Notes: generated by a model from the letters alone, not told the origin. A stretch of DNA of 64,000 bases from a marine gamma proteobacterium HTCC2143 (GCA_000169075.1 AAVT01000006.1:126501-190500); one strand, 5' to 3'. Positions 26,134 to 35,760 are shown, counted from the first letter of the stretch. Numbers and translations: made by a program.

Positions 26134-26742
26134 ATGACACCCATGTCAAGACCTATTGAATTCGAAAGAGCCCAAGCTGTAGAGACTGCGATGCTGTTGT
26201 TCTGGCGGCAGGGCTACACAGCGACCTCACTGGCACAATTGCTGGAATCGATGGCTATTGGTCGCAGTAGTTTCTATGCGGCCTTTAGCGATAAGCGATC
26301 TTTATTTATCGAATCCCTATCATTATTTTCCCAGCGGACCAACATCCTTTTTAAGGAGGCGCGGGCAGAAAGAGAAGCCCTGCCAGCGATCAAGCAGTTT
26401 TTTGAAAAAACACTATTCGACGTTCCAGAGCGTCGTATGCGCCGCGGTTGTATGATGGTTAATACGGTTTTGGAGCTCGACGAGGTTGACCAAGACCTGA
26501 GTCGGTTAGCGGGAGAAAAACTTGCTGAAATAGAAGCCGAATTCGAGGATTGTTTTAGCGTGGCAGTACGTGCGGGTAAAATTTCTGCACAACAGAGTCC
26601 TCGGCAACTTGCTCAATTTATGATGACAATTAATCAGGGTTTACGAGTGGCGAGTCGTAAAAACACCAAAAAACAAGAACTCGTTGAAATTCTTCAAACA
26701 ACTCTTTCTCTGTTAGATACGGAAGTGCAGGAAAGAACCTAA
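26134..26742 (+). CDS. TetR family regulator of the dehalogenase operon
   Basis: This is a TetR/AcrR protein of about 200 residues. The N-terminal helix-turn-helix reads TAMLLFWRQGYTATSLAQLLESMAIGRSSFYAAFSDKRSLF, with the recognition helix SSFYAAF. The C-terminal ligand domain includes RRGCMMVNTVLEL, typical of regulators in the AcrR/YcdC group. The start at 26134 (or 26143) is preferred over upstream codons because the latter would overlap the operator palindrome. It is followed after 16 bases by the haloalkane dehalogenase gene, so it probably controls that gene in response to substrate or product. Confidence 0.88.
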   Translation: MTPMSRPIEFERAQAVETAMLLFWRQGYTATSLAQLLESMAIGRSSFYAAFSDKRSLFIESLSLFSQRTNILFKEARAEREALPAIKQFFEKTLFDVPERRMRRGCMMVNTVLELDEVDQDLSRLAGEKLAEIEAEFEDCFSVAVRAGKISAQQSPRQLAQFMMTINQGLRVASRKNTKKQELVEILQTTLSLLDTEVQERT

Positions 26743-26758
26743 TAGCAAAGGAGATGGT

Positions 26759-27643
26759 ATGATTTCAGCTGAAATGCCCTATGAAAAAAAATTCCAAGAG
26801 GTCGATGGGAAGAAAATTGCCTACGTCGAAGCGGGGGAGGGAGATCCTATCGTATTGTTACACGGTAACCCCACCTCGTCTTATCTTTGGCGCAATGTTA
26901 TTCCGGAACTGGTTGGGAAAGGTCGGGTTATAGCCCCTGATCTGATTGGTCAGGGTGATTCTGAAAAATTGCCTCCGAGCGATGGTCCTGATCGCTACTC
27001 TTTTCTGGTGGCTTACCGTTACTTGGAAGGGTTGCTGGACGCAATTGGTGCCAATCAACGGGTTACCCTGGTTATCCATGATTGGGGTAGTGCGTTAGGA
27101 TTTTATTGGGCTCAGCAACATTCGCATAATGTTCGCGGTATTGCCTATATGGAAGCTATTGTCTGTCCGGTAACGTGGGACGATTGGCCTGAAAGTGCCC
27201 GCGGAATCTTTAAAGGTTTTCGGTCAGATAAAGGCGAAGACTTAGTATTGCAGCGCAATATGTTCGTCGAAGCAGTCTTGCCCAGTTCCATCATTCGACA
27301 GCTAGGTGATGCAGAGATGGCGCACTATCGTGCGGCATTTTCTACCCCAGACGATCGTCAACCTACGCTGAATTGGCCGCGGCAAATTCCCATTAGCGGC
27401 GAGCCCGCAGCTATGGTTGATTTGGTAGGTAGTTATGCGGAATGGATGCACAGCAATAAAGACCTGCCTAAATTATTTGTTAACGCCGATCCGGGCTCGA
27501 TATTAACCGGCAAGGCCAGAGAGTTTTGTCGAAGTTGGCCCAATCAGACGGAAGTGACGGTGAAAGGTACCCACTTTATTCAAGAGGACTCGCCCAAAGA
27601 AATAGGGCAGGCCGTCGCCGAGTGGATGGACGTACTGAATTAA
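26759..27643 (+). CDS. Haloalkane dehalogenase, LinB-like (HLD-II)
   Basis: This 294-residue alpha/beta hydrolase matches LinB closely. The nucleophile is Asp108 in VIHDWGSALGF, the halide-binding residues are Trp109 and Asn37 (HGNPTSS), the acid is Glu132 (YMEAIV) and the base is His272 (THFIQEDSP). This is the HLD-II pattern and the numbering agrees with LinB as I remember it. It hydrolyses carbon-halogen bonds in haloalkanes to give alcohol and halide in the cytoplasm. A GGAGAT ribosome-binding site precedes the ATG. It is co-transcribed with the TetR gene 16 bases upstream. Substrate range cannot be read from the sequence. Confidence 0.92.
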   Translation: MISAEMPYEKKFQEVDGKKIAYVEAGEGDPIVLLHGNPTSSYLWRNVIPELVGKGRVIAPDLIGQGDSEKLPPSDGPDRYSFLVAYRYLEGLLDAIGANQRVTLVIHDWGSALGFYWAQQHSHNVRGIAYMEAIVCPVTWDDWPESARGIFKGFRSDKGEDLVLQRNMFVEAVLPSSIIRQLGDAEMAHYRAAFSTPDDRQPTLNWPRQIPISGEPAAMVDLVGSYAEWMHSNKDLPKLFVNADPGSILTGKAREFCRSWPNQTEVTVKGTHFIQEDSPKEIGQAVAEWMDVLN

Positions 27644-27690
27644 TAGCGTTGGTGATATATGTTTATTATATGGGTACAAGGGATGTAAGT

Positions 27691-28002
27691 ATGAGTGATG
27701 CACCGGTCTATATGGTGGTTAATTTGGCGGTAACTGATGTCGATAGCTATCGAGCCTATGAAAAAGGTTTTTTCAGTTTTTTGAAAAAATACGAGGGAGA
27801 GTTTGTCACCTTTGACGATAACCCCATCACGCTTGAAGGTGTTGCACCTCGAGAGGGGCGAATGATTATATTTCGTTTTCCTTCAGAGCAGGCTGCCAAA
27901 GCGTGGTATGCGGACGAAGGCTATCAGTCTTTATCGGAGAACCGACGCAAAGGTACAAAGCTTGAGTTTCTAACCATGGTTCACGGAATGCCTGCACGCT
28001 AG
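27691..28002 (+). CDS. DUF1330 family protein
   Basis: This 103-residue protein has the dimeric alpha-beta barrel fold of DUF1330: YMVVNLAVTDVDSYRAYEKG at the start and the IIFRFPSEQAAKAWYADEGYQSL core, where the D/E-x-Y pattern is characteristic. The ATG at 27691 gives the canonical family N-terminus; upstream in-frame sequence overlaps the dehalogenase. It sits 47 bases after the dehalogenase and is probably in the same operon. Function is unknown; the fold suggests a small-molecule or isomerase-type role. Confidence 0.85.
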   Translation: MSDAPVYMVVNLAVTDVDSYRAYEKGFFSFLKKYEGEFVTFDDNPITLEGVAPREGRMIIFRFPSEQAAKAWYADEGYQSLSENRRKGTKLEFLTMVHGMPAR

Positions 28003-28066
28003 CTAGCGCATCACTACTGGTTGGGTTAGTTATGCGGGCGACCTTGTCATTTACATCGAGGTACGT

Positions 28067-29605
28067 TCAGCGATTTTCTTCCAAGGCTGATTCAATCAGT
28101 GGTTGCCGCAGTATTTTTCCGGTGTGGTTTCTTGGGATCTGCTCGCGGATAAAAAGCCGTTTGGGTATTTTATAAGCCCCCATTTTATGACGACAAAAAG
28201 CCCTAATTTCAGTCAAGTCCGGCTTACTATTTTTACGGCATACGACAACCATGCAAACGACTTCCCCCCACTCTTCATCAGGTATGCCAAACACAGCGAC
28301 ATCAGCTATATCAGGATGTTGCTCTAGCACGGCTTCGACTTCGCGGGGATAGACATTTTCTGCACCGGTTTTAATCAGCTCTTTAACTCGGCCCTTAAAG
28401 TAGAGGAATCCATCGTCATCTAAATAGCCGATATCGCCCGTGTGAATCCATTCGCCTTCATACAGTGCAGAATTAGCCGGTTCATTGCGCCAGTAGGTTG
28501 CGGTTATGGGTCCACGCACGACAATTTCACCACTGGACAGTGGGGGTAATGGCTTATTGTTGTCATTCCAAATAGCGATATCGACTCCCGGAAAGGGCTT
28601 GCCACAGGCTGTTGGACGTTCAAAGACGTCATCGCCGCGGATGTATACGGCAGGTCCTGTGGTTTCTGTCTGGCCGTAAACACCAAAGTAATCACAGGAC
28701 AGTGTGTCACACAGAATTTTGATGGTTTTCGTTGCTCGCTCGCCAACACCGCCGCCCCCCAGTAGTAGGCGTAAGTTTTTGAAGCCTTCCGGTCCGTCGT
28801 CGCGCAGTTTATTTATGATGGCTATATTTTGTTGCGGCGAGGCAATCATTGTGAATGTCACACCATAACGAACAATCGCGTTAGCCGTTTCAGCGGCTTC
28901 GACTTTCCCCGGGATAACGCAGCGCCCACCAGCCAGAAGAGTTGCCCGTGTACGAATAAGTCCTGCCTGATGAAAAAATGGCATCAACGCGAGATAGGTG
29001 TCGCAACTGGTTATAGCCACTGCGTCACGGCTCAGTTGGTCAGCCATCAATGACCCAGCATGGCTTTGCAGGGCGCCCTTAGGGCGGCCAGTGGTGCCGC
29101 TGGTGTAAATCATTAAGGCTGCGTTCTGCGGATCGAAGTCGGGGAGTTGTGAGGAGAGATAACCGTTTTCTGCCAGAGCCCTAGTGCTGTACTCCGTTGT
29201 TGTTTCACCATTCATGCCGATAAGGAATTTGATGGAGGGACAGAGTTCTTCTAATACGTTTGCTTGCTCAACAAAATCGCTATCGACAACCAGAGCAATG
29301 CTTTCTGCATTGTCGATCATCCATTGCAGTTCGGTTGTAACTAGGCGCGTATTTAGCACATGTAAGATGACGCCAATTTTTGCGGCAGCATAATGCCAGA
29401 TGATATAGTCGGCACTATTGTGGCCGAGAATAGCCAGTCTATCGTGCGGGTTCACTCCCAAGTTGATGAGTGAGCCCGCTAAAGCTGATGCTGTATCGTC
29501 GAGCTGCTGAAATGAATAGCTTTCTTTAGGGGTAACAATAGCAATATTGTCGCCCCATATGCTGGCGGCATATTCAAGTTCATGATGGAGTAGTGTAAGG
29601 GGCAT
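28067..29605 (-). CDS. Acyl-CoA synthetase / AMP-dependent ligase
   Basis: This 512-residue ANL-superfamily enzyme activates a carboxylate to acyl-AMP, then to acyl-CoA. Motifs are MIYTSGTTGRPKGAL (P-loop-like), GVYGQTETTG, the core EWIHTGDIGYLDDDGFLYF, the hinge GRVKELIKTG and the C-terminal PRNHTGKIL with the catalytic Lys. The ATG at 29605 (MPLTLLHHELEY) is preferred because the longer frame would start 16 bases from the divergent nitroreductase and leave no promoter. Its substrate could be a fatty, aromatic or terpenoid acid. Neighbouring genes give a general catabolic context. Confidence 0.9.
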   Translation of the reverse strand: MPLTLLHHELEYAASIWGDNIAIVTPKESYSFQQLDDTASALAGSLINLGVNPHDRLAILGHNSADYIIWHYAAAKIGVILHVLNTRLVTTELQWMIDNAESIALVVDSDFVEQANVLEELCPSIKFLIGMNGETTTEYSTRALAENGYLSSQLPDFDPQNAALMIYTSGTTGRPKGALQSHAGSLMADQLSRDAVAITSCDTYLALMPFFHQAGLIRTRATLLAGGRCVIPGKVEAAETANAIVRYGVTFTMIASPQQNIAIINKLRDDGPEGFKNLRLLLGGGGVGERATKTIKILCDTLSCDYFGVYGQTETTGPAVYIRGDDVFERPTACGKPFPGVDIAIWNDNNKPLPPLSSGEIVVRGPITATYWRNEPANSALYEGEWIHTGDIGYLDDDGFLYFKGRVKELIKTGAENVYPREVEAVLEQHPDIADVAVFGIPDEEWGEVVCMVVVCRKNSKPDLTEIRAFCRHKMGAYKIPKRLFIREQIPRNHTGKILRQPLIESALEENR

Positions 29606-29756
29606 GCTGTATTCCGAGGTTGAATTTTTCGTCACTGGCACCAGCGGGCAAATAACTACACCACGATTTTCAATATCTCGCAATGTTGTTTGTGCTGTGT
29701 TGTTATAATTATATAAAAGGGCGTTATCTCGTCCAGTCACTAATTTAGGAAGGTCT

Positions 29757-30446
29757 ATGGATATTTACGACGTAATGAGAACGACGTTTGCTGCTCGAGA
29801 TTTCACCGGTGATGCCGTCAGCGACGAGACACTTTTCAAGCTGTTGGATAACGCCAGGTTTGCTCCCAGTGGCGGTAATCGTCAAGGTTGGAAGGTTCTG
29901 GTGATCAAAGACAAAGATATTCGCCGCCAGCTCAAAGAACTAGTAGCACCGACTATTAAACAATATAAAGCGCAAGCCGCAGCCGGTGAAACCCCTTTTA
30001 ATACCATCAACGCATCAGCGGTGGCACAGGAGACGATCGATGCAACTCCTGCTAATTTCCCCTTAGTTGATATGTTGGAAGACGTCCCTGTACTTTTGGT
30101 TGTGTGTGTTGATCTTTCGGTGGTTAGCTCGATGGACAAGGATTTATCACGCATCGGTGTCATTTCTGGCGCGTCGATTTATCCTTTTGTATGGAATATT
30201 CTGCTGGCAGCTCGAAACGAGGGCCTGGGAGGTGTTTTGACAACGTTTATCGCCAACCAAGAAATCGCAGCTCGCAAAATTCTGGGTATTCCGAATGAGT
30301 TCGCAATTGCCTCACTGGTAGGTATTGGTAAGCCTGTCAAACAACTGACCAAACTCCGTCGTAAGCCGGTGAGTGATTTCACCCGTGTTGATGGCTGGCA
30401 TGGGGAGGTATTTTCAGAAGAGTTGCCTGTGTCTGATGCGCCATAA
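29757..30446 (+). CDS. Nitroreductase family protein
   Basis: This 229-residue FMN-dependent oxidoreductase of the NfnB/NfsA-like fold has an N-terminal RTTFAARDFTGDAVSDETLFKLLDNARFAPSGGNRQGW segment with the FMN-binding Arg and Ser-Gly-Gly-Asn residues, and a C-terminal GLGGVLTTF plus VGIGKPVKQ segment. It reduces nitroaromatics, quinones or enoyl substrates with NAD(P)H. It is divergent from the acyl-CoA synthetase. A TAGGAAGG ribosome-binding site precedes the ATG. Confidence 0.9.
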   Translation: MDIYDVMRTTFAARDFTGDAVSDETLFKLLDNARFAPSGGNRQGWKVLVIKDKDIRRQLKELVAPTIKQYKAQAAAGETPFNTINASAVAQETIDATPANFPLVDMLEDVPVLLVVCVDLSVVSSMDKDLSRIGVISGASIYPFVWNILLAARNEGLGGVLTTFIANQEIAARKILGIPNEFAIASLVGIGKPVKQLTKLRRKPVSDFTRVDGWHGEVFSEELPVSDAP

Positions 30447-30552
30447 CAGCTAGTGCCCTGCGAGTTGTCCCGAGTGCTTTGTCATTAAACAATGTTCATC
30501 TCCAGTATTTCTCTTGATATTTCTAGCTCGATGACTACAATCCCGACGTAAT

Positions 30553-30608
30553 TGGTCAGACCATATTGGTCAGACCATATCGCTCGGACCGAATTGGTCT
30601 GGTCGTAA
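30553..30608. promoter_or_regulatory. Four tandem 14-bp FadR/GntR-type operator repeats
   Basis: Units start at 30553, 30567, 30581 and 30595, exactly 14 bases apart. Units 1 and 2 contain the palindrome TGGTCAGACCA followed by TAT; unit 3 is degenerate (CGCTCGGACCG) and unit 4 reads TGGTCTGGTCG. The TGGTC-N-GACCA form matches FadR-like GntR operators. The array ends about 50 bases before the GntR start codon. Confidence 0.75.
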
Positions 30609-30659
30609 ACGTAAGGCGTGCTATCTGTATTGCGCGTGCATTGTTAACAGGGAACTAAT

Positions 30660-31379
30660 GTGTCCGGTAAGCACAACCAAATCGCTGACAATTTAATTCA
30701 AGATATTTTGACGGGTCATTATCATCCGTCAGAACGATTACCTTCTGAGCGAGACTTGGCAGCACGTTACGCGGCGAGCAGAAGCGTAGTGCGTGAAGCG
30801 ATGAAAACCCTTCAACAAATTGGACTAATAGACGTTCAACCCGGTGGCGCTCGCGTTAGAGATGTGGACGACGCAAGCTTAGATGTCATCAGTCATTTGT
30901 TAGCTCGGGGGCACGTTCCAGACGTGATTCTCATTGATCAAATTATGGCCGTCGTCGACAAGCTTATCTGTATGGCGGCAGAAGAATCACTGGAGTTGGC
31001 AAGTGATGAAGAATTAGATTATATCCGCACTTTGGTACGGCCCATGATGGAGGACGATCTGTCGCAAGAGCAGCATGCAGTGGCGAGGTTTGCAGTGATG
31101 AAGGCAATGATAAAGTCGAGCCATAACCTGCCGCTGCGACTAATATCGCGAACGCTGTTTGAACAAGTTGAGCCCGCTAAAACCAATTTGTATCCCTATG
31201 TCGTTATTGACATAGACAATTATCGAGTTTTAGCAGAAAAGTTGGATACGTCGCTTAAGCAGCGTGATGTTGATCTGATGCAAGTTACCTATCAAAAAAT
31301 TTCTGAATTAAACCGTGACACGATGTTGCGAGCTCTTAAAGCCGCACGCGCAGATATAGGCCCGGAGGCCACTAGCTAA
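30660..31379 (+). CDS. FadR-type GntR regulator of the RND operon
   Basis: This 239-residue protein has an N-terminal winged-helix (LIQDILTGHYHPSERLPSERDLAARYAASRSVVREAMKTLQQIGLIDVQPGGARV) and an all-helical C-terminal FCD-type effector domain. The R-S-V-V-R-E-A segment is the recognition helix. The start is GTG (MSGKHNQI). Its TAA overlaps the ATG of the efflux adaptor by one base, so translation is coupled. Together with the tandem operator upstream, the protein probably represses its own operon and senses a toxic acid or lipid-like molecule. Confidence 0.88.
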   Translation: MSGKHNQIADNLIQDILTGHYHPSERLPSERDLAARYAASRSVVREAMKTLQQIGLIDVQPGGARVRDVDDASLDVISHLLARGHVPDVILIDQIMAVVDKLICMAAEESLELASDEELDYIRTLVRPMMEDDLSQEQHAVARFAVMKAMIKSSHNLPLRLISRTLFEQVEPAKTNLYPYVVIDIDNYRVLAEKLDTSLKQRDVDLMQVTYQKISELNRDTMLRALKAARADIGPEATS

Positions 31380-32515
31380 TGATGCGAACTTTTAGCATTC
31401 CACTGATTATCGTTGTGGTATTTATATTCGGAGCCGCGGGTTTGATGGCGACAGCACCCGTGTTGGAGCCTACGGCAAAAAAACCAGTTCCTACCACCGT
31501 TCGTATTGTTGAGGTTGAACCAAAGGCGGTGCGATTGATGGTCAATTCGCAAGGCTCGGTAATGCCTTCTACCGAAAGTCAATTGATCCCCGAGGTGTCT
31601 GGTCGTGTTGTCTGGATGTCTCCAAATTTAGTTGCCGGCGGATATTTTACTGAAGGACAGTTGTTAGTCCGTGTTGATGATGTGGATTATCGCAATAGCT
31701 TGGAGCGCGCACAGGCAACCCTGGAGCGTGCGGAAGCCGAAGAACAGCATGCGCGGTATGAATATCAGCGTCTCGAGAGTTTAGCGGAACGTAATCTAAC
31801 ATCGCGTTCACAACTGGAGAACTCACTGCGTGCGCAGCGTGTTGCCGGGGCCAACTTGCGGGATGCACGCGCTAATTATGAGCAGGCGCAAGAAAGTCTG
31901 GATCGCACCCAGATATCGGCGCCATTCACTGGTTTGGTTCGGTCTGAAGCTGTGGATATTGGGCAGTTCATTTCCCGAGGGTCAGCTATTGCAACCTTGT
32001 ATGCAAGTGGCCAGGTTGAGGTCCGCTTACCGATTGCTGATCGTCAATTAGCGTTTTTGGATCTCCCGCCGACCCTACGTGGAGAGCTGCCAGAAGGATT
32101 ACGTCCCAAGGTTACACTGACGACTGAATATGCAGGGCAGCAGCTTGTCTGGCAGGGGGAAATCGTTCGCACGGAAGCTGAAATAGATGTTTCCAGTCGC
32201 ATGGTGCAGCTTGTTGCACGTGTCCCTAACATCGATGGACAAACACCGTTAACGGTTGGGCTCTTTGTCAATGCAAAAATTGAGGGGCTGTTAGCAGAAG
32301 ATATCGTCACATTACCGCGCTCTGCTTTGAGAAATAACGGGCAGGTACTGGTCGTTGATTCAGACAATAAGTTGCAGTTTAGAACGATTAAACAGCTGCG
32401 TCTCTATCAGGATAATGTACTAGTGAAGAGCGGTTTGAGTCGTGGTGAGCGTGTGTGTTTATCACCCTTGCAAACTGCTATTGAAGGAATGACGGTCAGT
32501 CCCGTCGTCGAATAA
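31379..32515 (+). CDS. RND efflux periplasmic adaptor (membrane fusion protein)
   Basis: This 378-residue protein has an N-terminal hydrophobic anchor (residues 4-25). The order is beta-barrel/lipoyl, a long alpha-helical hairpin (about residues 95-165, rich in Glu/Arg/Ala) and the lipoyl half RTQISAPFTGLVRSEAVDIGQFISRG in pieces, followed by the barrel and membrane-proximal domains. It links the inner-membrane pump to an outer-membrane channel, which is not encoded here. It overlaps the GntR gene by one base and is followed by the RND transporter after 19 bases. Confidence 0.92.
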   Translation: MMRTFSIPLIIVVVFIFGAAGLMATAPVLEPTAKKPVPTTVRIVEVEPKAVRLMVNSQGSVMPSTESQLIPEVSGRVVWMSPNLVAGGYFTEGQLLVRVDDVDYRNSLERAQATLERAEAEEQHARYEYQRLESLAERNLTSRSQLENSLRAQRVAGANLRDARANYEQAQESLDRTQISAPFTGLVRSEAVDIGQFISRGSAIATLYASGQVEVRLPIADRQLAFLDLPPTLRGELPEGLRPKVTLTTEYAGQQLVWQGEIVRTEAEIDVSSRMVQLVARVPNIDGQTPLTVGLFVNAKIEGLLAEDIVTLPRSALRNNGQVLVVDSDNKLQFRTIKQLRLYQDNVLVKSGLSRGERVCLSPLQTAIEGMTVSPVVE

Positions 32516-32534
32516 GTTAACTACGGAATTTATT

Positions 32535-35500
32535 ATGCATACTGCTATTCGTTGGTTTGCGCACAATCCAGTTGCCGCCAATCTTTTGATGATTCTTTTG
32601 TTGCTCGGTGGCGCTTACGGCGCCATTGCTACTAATCAAGAAGAGTTTCCCAATTTTGACATCAAAATTATCAGTATTGCCGTTCCATATCTGGGTGCAG
32701 CTCCGATAGAGGTTGAACGGTCTGTGTGCGTTCGAATTGAAGAGACGATCGAAGGTCTTGAAGGTATTGATAAAATAAACAGTACGTCAACAGAAGGCCT
32801 TTGCAGTGTGTGGGTTGAGTTACTCGTAGACGCGGATGAAGCGGCGGTGCTGAATGAAGTAAAGGGTCGAGTTGACGCCATTAATAGTTTTCCCAAAGAA
32901 ACTGAAAAACCGATTGTCTCTAAAGCTGCTGTCACCAGACGAGTTGTGCAAATTGCCGTATCGGGGAAGACTGATGAAAGAACGTTGAAGGAAATAGGGC
33001 GCAATTTGCGCGATGATATTGCCGCGATCAAAGGCATATCACAAGTTGCCGTGGATTATATTCGACCCTATGAAGTCTCTATTGAAGTGTCGGAGGTAGC
33101 GTTGCGCCGTCACGGGATAACTTTGGCTCAAGTTAGTCGGGTTATTCGCGACAGCTCGCTTGATATGCCCGGTGGTGCGATTAAAACTCGCAATGGTGAG
33201 ATTCTAATACGCACGACCGGCCAAGCTTATTGGGGTCAAGAGTTTGAAAATATTATTGTGCTTACCGAAAAAGACGGTACTCGTGTAGCACTGAGTGATA
33301 TTGCCGTTATCCGAGATACGTTTGAAGAAGGCGACCTGCGTGCCCGCTTTAACGGCGATCGGGGTGTGGTGGTGAACGTATCGCAGGTTGGTAAAGAAGA
33401 CCTGATTATGATTGCCGAGCAAGTTCGAGAACTGGTCGGTGAATATCAATATGAAGTGCCCGAAGGGATTGAGCTTAATACGTGGATAGACACGTCATTT
33501 GAGTTGCAGGAACGTATGTCGGTTTTGACCAAAAATGCTGGCGGCGGGCTGGTATTAGTCCTAGTGATATTGGCGCTGTTCTTGAAGTTTCGTATTGCTA
33601 TGTGGGTTGCGATTGGTATCCCCGTCGCCTTGTTAGGTACGTTGGCGGCTTTGCCCTTTACTGACATCACTATTTCTACTATGACAGTAATGGCCTTTAT
33701 TTTAGTGCTCGGTATTGTTGTTGACGATGCTATCGTGGTGGGCGAGCGGGTTTTTGCTCATGAACAAATGGGTAAACCGCCCCTGCAGGCGGCAATTGAC
33801 GGTACATGGGAAGTGTCGGTGCCGGTTATTTTTGGTGTACTTACGACCATTGCTGCATTTTTGCCATTGATTATGGTGGAAGGGCGTATGGCAGGTTTCT
33901 TTGCGCCGATCGGTTGGGTTGTTATGTTTGCGCTGATTTGTAGCTTAATTGAATCGCAGCTGATATTACCTTCTCATCTTGCCCATAGGAATCGCAGTGA
34001 GCCAACATCGCGAATCGCTATAGCATGGGACAAATTTCAGGGTGGATTATCCGCTTGGCTGGAGAAGCTAGCGATAAGGCACTACAAACCGTTTGTCCGC
34101 CGGGTTGTAACCTGGCGCTATGTCAGCGCGTCGGTTGGCCTCGGTGTGCTGATATTGGCGCTGTCATTGATCGCCAGCGGCCGCGTTGTGTTTGGATTCT
34201 TTCCTGCCATCGAAGGTGATCGCGTCTACGCCGGTCTGGAACTGCCGGAAGGTATTTCTGCCGAAGTTACGCTGGCTGCGGCGGGCCAAATTGAAGCCGC
34301 TGCACGTCGTCTTAATGAAGACATGACCCGAGAGCTGGGTATGTCGCAACCATTGGTCAGGAACATGTTGTCCAGTGTCGGACAGAAGGTTGACCGCGAT
34401 GGCCCGGGTGGACCTGCCGGTGCTGGGCGCAGCAATATCGCTGAGATTGTCATCGATCTTGCGCCATTGTCTGAGCGAAATAATATCAGCTCTAAAGAGG
34501 TTGTAGTGCGCTGGCGCGAATATGTCGGGGCTGTGCCGGATGCGGTGCAATTGACCTTTGATGCTGACAAATATTCAGCGGGTTCTCCGATTGAATATCA
34601 GTTAAAGGGTAAGAGTATTGATGAGTTGCGGGAAGCGGCTGAAGAACTTAAGGCAGAGCTGTCACGTTATAGTGGTGTGTTTGATATCAGTGATTCATTT
34701 CGTTCGGGTAAACAAGAAATCCAGTTGAGCCTGCTCCCTGAAGCCCGTAACTTGGGACTAACCCTTGCTGATCTGGCGGGACAGGTACGTGCTGCTTTTT
34801 ATGGCACTGAGGCGCAGCGTATGCAACGAGGTCAGGATGATGTGCGGGTGATGGTCCGATTTCCTGAGCAGGAACGAAAATCGATCGGCAATCTCGAGGA
34901 TATGTATATTCGAACGCCGAGTGGCCAAGAAGTGCCTTTCTACAGTGTTGCAAAATTTGAAATCAGTCGCGGCTACTCTAGTATAAATCGGATTGATGGA
35001 CGACGGACTATCACGGTTAGGGCGGATGTGGATCGCAGCGTTGTCGCCCCGGAAGAGGTCAGCAGCAGCATTCGTCGTGAGCTGATTCCAGCGTTCCAAA
35101 AACGATACCCAAAAGTGAATGTATCACTTGGGGGTGAGCTGGACGAAAGCGCCACCGCTATGCGAGGTCTGGCCATTGGATCGCTGTTCTCGATGGTGGT
35201 AATTTTTGGTTTGCTGGCGATTCCGCTTAAGAGTTATCTGCAGCCGCTCGCTATAATGAGTGTCATCCCATTCGGTGCGGTTGGGGCTATTGTTGGTCAC
35301 TACCTGATGGGCGTGCAACTGATGTTCTTTTCAGCACTGGGGATTGTTGCATTATCCGGTGTGGTGGTGAATTCGTCCCTAGTATTGGTGGACTATGCAA
35401 ACCGTCGACGCAGGGAAGGCGTTTTGCTGATAGAAGCTATTTTGGATGCTTGTGTGGTCCGTTTTAGGCCTATTATGCTGACATCGGTAACGACCTTTAT

Positions 35501-35738
35501 GGGGTTGGTGCCGCTAATGTCGACAACCACGCCGGCAACAGCGCCATTTAAACCGATGGCTATATCATTGGCTTGGGGCGTGCTGTTTGCCACATTTATC
35601 ACGTTGTTATTGGTACCCTGTTTGTACCTTATGGTTGAAGACTGGAAACACCAGTTAGCCCGTTTTAGTGCATGGCTGGGCCATCGTCCGCCTCCTGAGC
35701 GTCAGCTGCGTATGAAAGTAGACGCGGATTCTACGTAG
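32535..35738 (+). CDS. RND efflux inner-membrane transporter
   Basis: This 1067-residue AcrB/MdtB-type transporter has an N-terminal helix starting RWFAHNPVAANLLMILLL, a large periplasmic porter domain, and the central helix motif ILVLGIVVDDAIVVGERVF with the proton-relay Asp pair near residues 397-398. A second half repeats the pattern (ALSGVVVNSSLVLVDYANRRR). It exports its substrate with proton uptake. It is the third gene of the GntR-adaptor-pump operon. Substrate unknown; the GntR control suggests a specific inducer. Confidence 0.93.
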   Translation: MHTAIRWFAHNPVAANLLMILLLLGGAYGAIATNQEEFPNFDIKIISIAVPYLGAAPIEVERSVCVRIEETIEGLEGIDKINSTSTEGLCSVWVELLVDADEAAVLNEVKGRVDAINSFPKETEKPIVSKAAVTRRVVQIAVSGKTDERTLKEIGRNLRDDIAAIKGISQVAVDYIRPYEVSIEVSEVALRRHGITLAQVSRVIRDSSLDMPGGAIKTRNGEILIRTTGQAYWGQEFENIIVLTEKDGTRVALSDIAVIRDTFEEGDLRARFNGDRGVVVNVSQVGKEDLIMIAEQVRELVGEYQYEVPEGIELNTWIDTSFELQERMSVLTKNAGGGLVLVLVILALFLKFRIAMWVAIGIPVALLGTLAALPFTDITISTMTVMAFILVLGIVVDDAIVVGERVFAHEQMGKPPLQAAIDGTWEVSVPVIFGVLTTIAAFLPLIMVEGRMAGFFAPIGWVVMFALICSLIESQLILPSHLAHRNRSEPTSRIAIAWDKFQGGLSAWLEKLAIRHYKPFVRRVVTWRYVSASVGLGVLILALSLIASGRVVFGFFPAIEGDRVYAGLELPEGISAEVTLAAAGQIEAAARRLNEDMTRELGMSQPLVRNMLSSVGQKVDRDGPGGPAGAGRSNIAEIVIDLAPLSERNNISSKEVVVRWREYVGAVPDAVQLTFDADKYSAGSPIEYQLKGKSIDELREAAEELKAELSRYSGVFDISDSFRSGKQEIQLSLLPEARNLGLTLADLAGQVRAAFYGTEAQRMQRGQDDVRVMVRFPEQERKSIGNLEDMYIRTPSGQEVPFYSVAKFEISRGYSSINRIDGRRTITVRADVDRSVVAPEEVSSSIRRELIPAFQKRYPKVNVSLGGELDESATAMRGLAIGSLFSMVVIFGLLAIPLKSYLQPLAIMSVIPFGAVGAIVGHYLMGVQLMFFSALGIVALSGVVVNSSLVLVDYANRRRREGVLLIEAILDACVVRFRPIMLTSVTTFMGLVPLMSTTTPATAPFKPMAISLAWGVLFATFITLLLVPCLYLMVEDWKHQLARFSAWLGHRPPPERQLRMKVDADST

Positions 35739-35739
35739 A

Positions 35740-35760
35740 GCCTCTTTTACCATAAGAGGC
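35740..35760. terminator. Bidirectional terminator hairpin
   Basis: GCCTCTT pairs with AAGAGGC across a 7-base loop in the 22-base gap between the convergent RND and enoyl-CoA hydratase genes. Flanking AT-rich bases (TTATAT on the right) could serve as a partial U-tract. Confidence 0.7.
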
